Below are positions 63,754-64,000 of a stretch of 64,000 nt of DNA, piece after piece. A program made the translations under genes and the position numbers. Numbering within the stretch: the first letter of the stretch is position 1; each line of letters opens with the position of its first letter. The stretch is from Thiohalocapsa sp. PB-PSB1 (lineage in GTDB: Bacteria; Pseudomonadota; Gammaproteobacteria; Chromatiales; Chromatiaceae). The stretch lies in assembly GCA_016745215.1 (NCBI GenBank), contig CP050890.1:5518001-5582000 (forward strand). Reading direction: 5' to 3'. A model generated the notes under the pieces. It was not told the DNA's origin and made no database searches. It saw nothing but the letters and a program-made list of their open reading frames with translations.

Positions 63754-64000
63754 GTCTGATACCTTAAAGTGGCGTCGAGTTGATGGGCGGCCTGCTGGCT
63801 TATTCGCAGTGGCCATTGTTGGCAGGCCGCAATGCCCTTGTGAAGGCGAGCCGCCGATCAGTCGATAGAATACCTCAATTGCCATCACTGGCTTGGTTGA
63901 ATCCGTTTGCTCTGCCAAAGGCAATGTTCTCTTTGCCAAATGCCGGGCGCGGTGTGCCCGCTCGCGCGCCAGCCAGTCTGCTACCCTTGTCCGCGGCAAC
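63754..64000. promoter_or_regulatory. Upstream region of the biosynthetic operon at the window edge
   Basis: The last 247 bases precede the first visible gene of the leftward cluster and probably contain its promoter, unless further genes lie to the right. An open frame runs through to the edge, but its translation has no family resemblance. No clear sigma70 boxes were found. Confidence 0.35.

Noticed and set aside
1..64000. tRNA or rRNA genes
   Set aside because: I looked in the intergenic spaces for cloverleaf-like arms with GGTTCGAATCC-type T loops and for rRNA core motifs and found none. A tRNAscan-SE run would settle it.

Overview
The window looks like a chromosomal segment of a GC-rich gammaproteobacterium. 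The best evidence is the complete ybgC-tolQ-tolR-tolA-tolB-pal-cpoB operon in its classical gammaproteobacterial order and the start of topA at the left edge. The multihaem cytochromes, the KaiB protein, the many REP-like repeats and the large secondary-metabolite locus would fit a purple sulfur bacterium (Chromatiaceae-like), but that placement is inference. No rRNA, tRNA or CRISPR array was recognised.

Layout. 1-2245: 5' end of topA, diverging from a fused cysteine desulfurase/SufE gene. 2655-4538: a MalZ-like GH13 glucosidase. 4944-10050: a respiratory cytochrome locus in which a pentahaem cytochrome diverges from an octahaem hydroxylamine-oxidoreductase-like gene plus a NapC/NrfH-type tetrahaem quinol dehydrogenase. 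The octahaem gene has been cut near its 3' end by an ISAs1-family element, and the insertion can be reconstructed to the base. 10176-12056: decayed remains of a cobalamin-binding protein and a GGDEF protein. 12331-15196: PAS histidine kinase, receiver protein and KaiB. 15423-21233: Tol-Pal operon. 21289-22023: TauE/SafE permease.

22609-29456: five tightly packed genes (VWA membrane protein, GTPase-like P-loop protein, Hsp70/actin-fold ATPase, two small membrane-anchored proteins). I cannot assign them to a described system. 30097-35031: a tandem array of about eleven 213-bp units carrying head-to-head REP palindromes, split by an IS21-family element in unit 5. 35583-37408: an AAA ATPase/DUF4276 (Toprim-like) pair, possibly anti-phage. 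37639-38448: a REP-associated tyrosine transposase (RAYT) unit whose flank carries the same REP word as the array. Next to it is the 3' remnant of an amidinotransferase gene.

38989-63753: one long leftward biosynthetic gene cluster. In transcription order: a PLP ammonia-lyase-like enzyme, a nitrilase-family amidase, a hybrid A-T-KS-AT-KR-ACP synthase, a C-A-T NRPS, a C-A-T-TE NRPS, a carbamoyltransferase fused to a methyltransferase, a sulfotransferase, an SDR, a JmjC/cupin hydroxylase, a B12 radical SAM enzyme and a methyltransferase. The adenylation-site residues predict beta-alanine for the middle module and another beta-amino acid for the loading module. The expected product is a short beta-amino-acid-rich polyketide-peptide that is hydroxylated, methylated, carbamoylated and sulfated. 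I do not recognise it as a known pathway. With the five-gene ATPase operon it is the main candidate here for an undescribed system.
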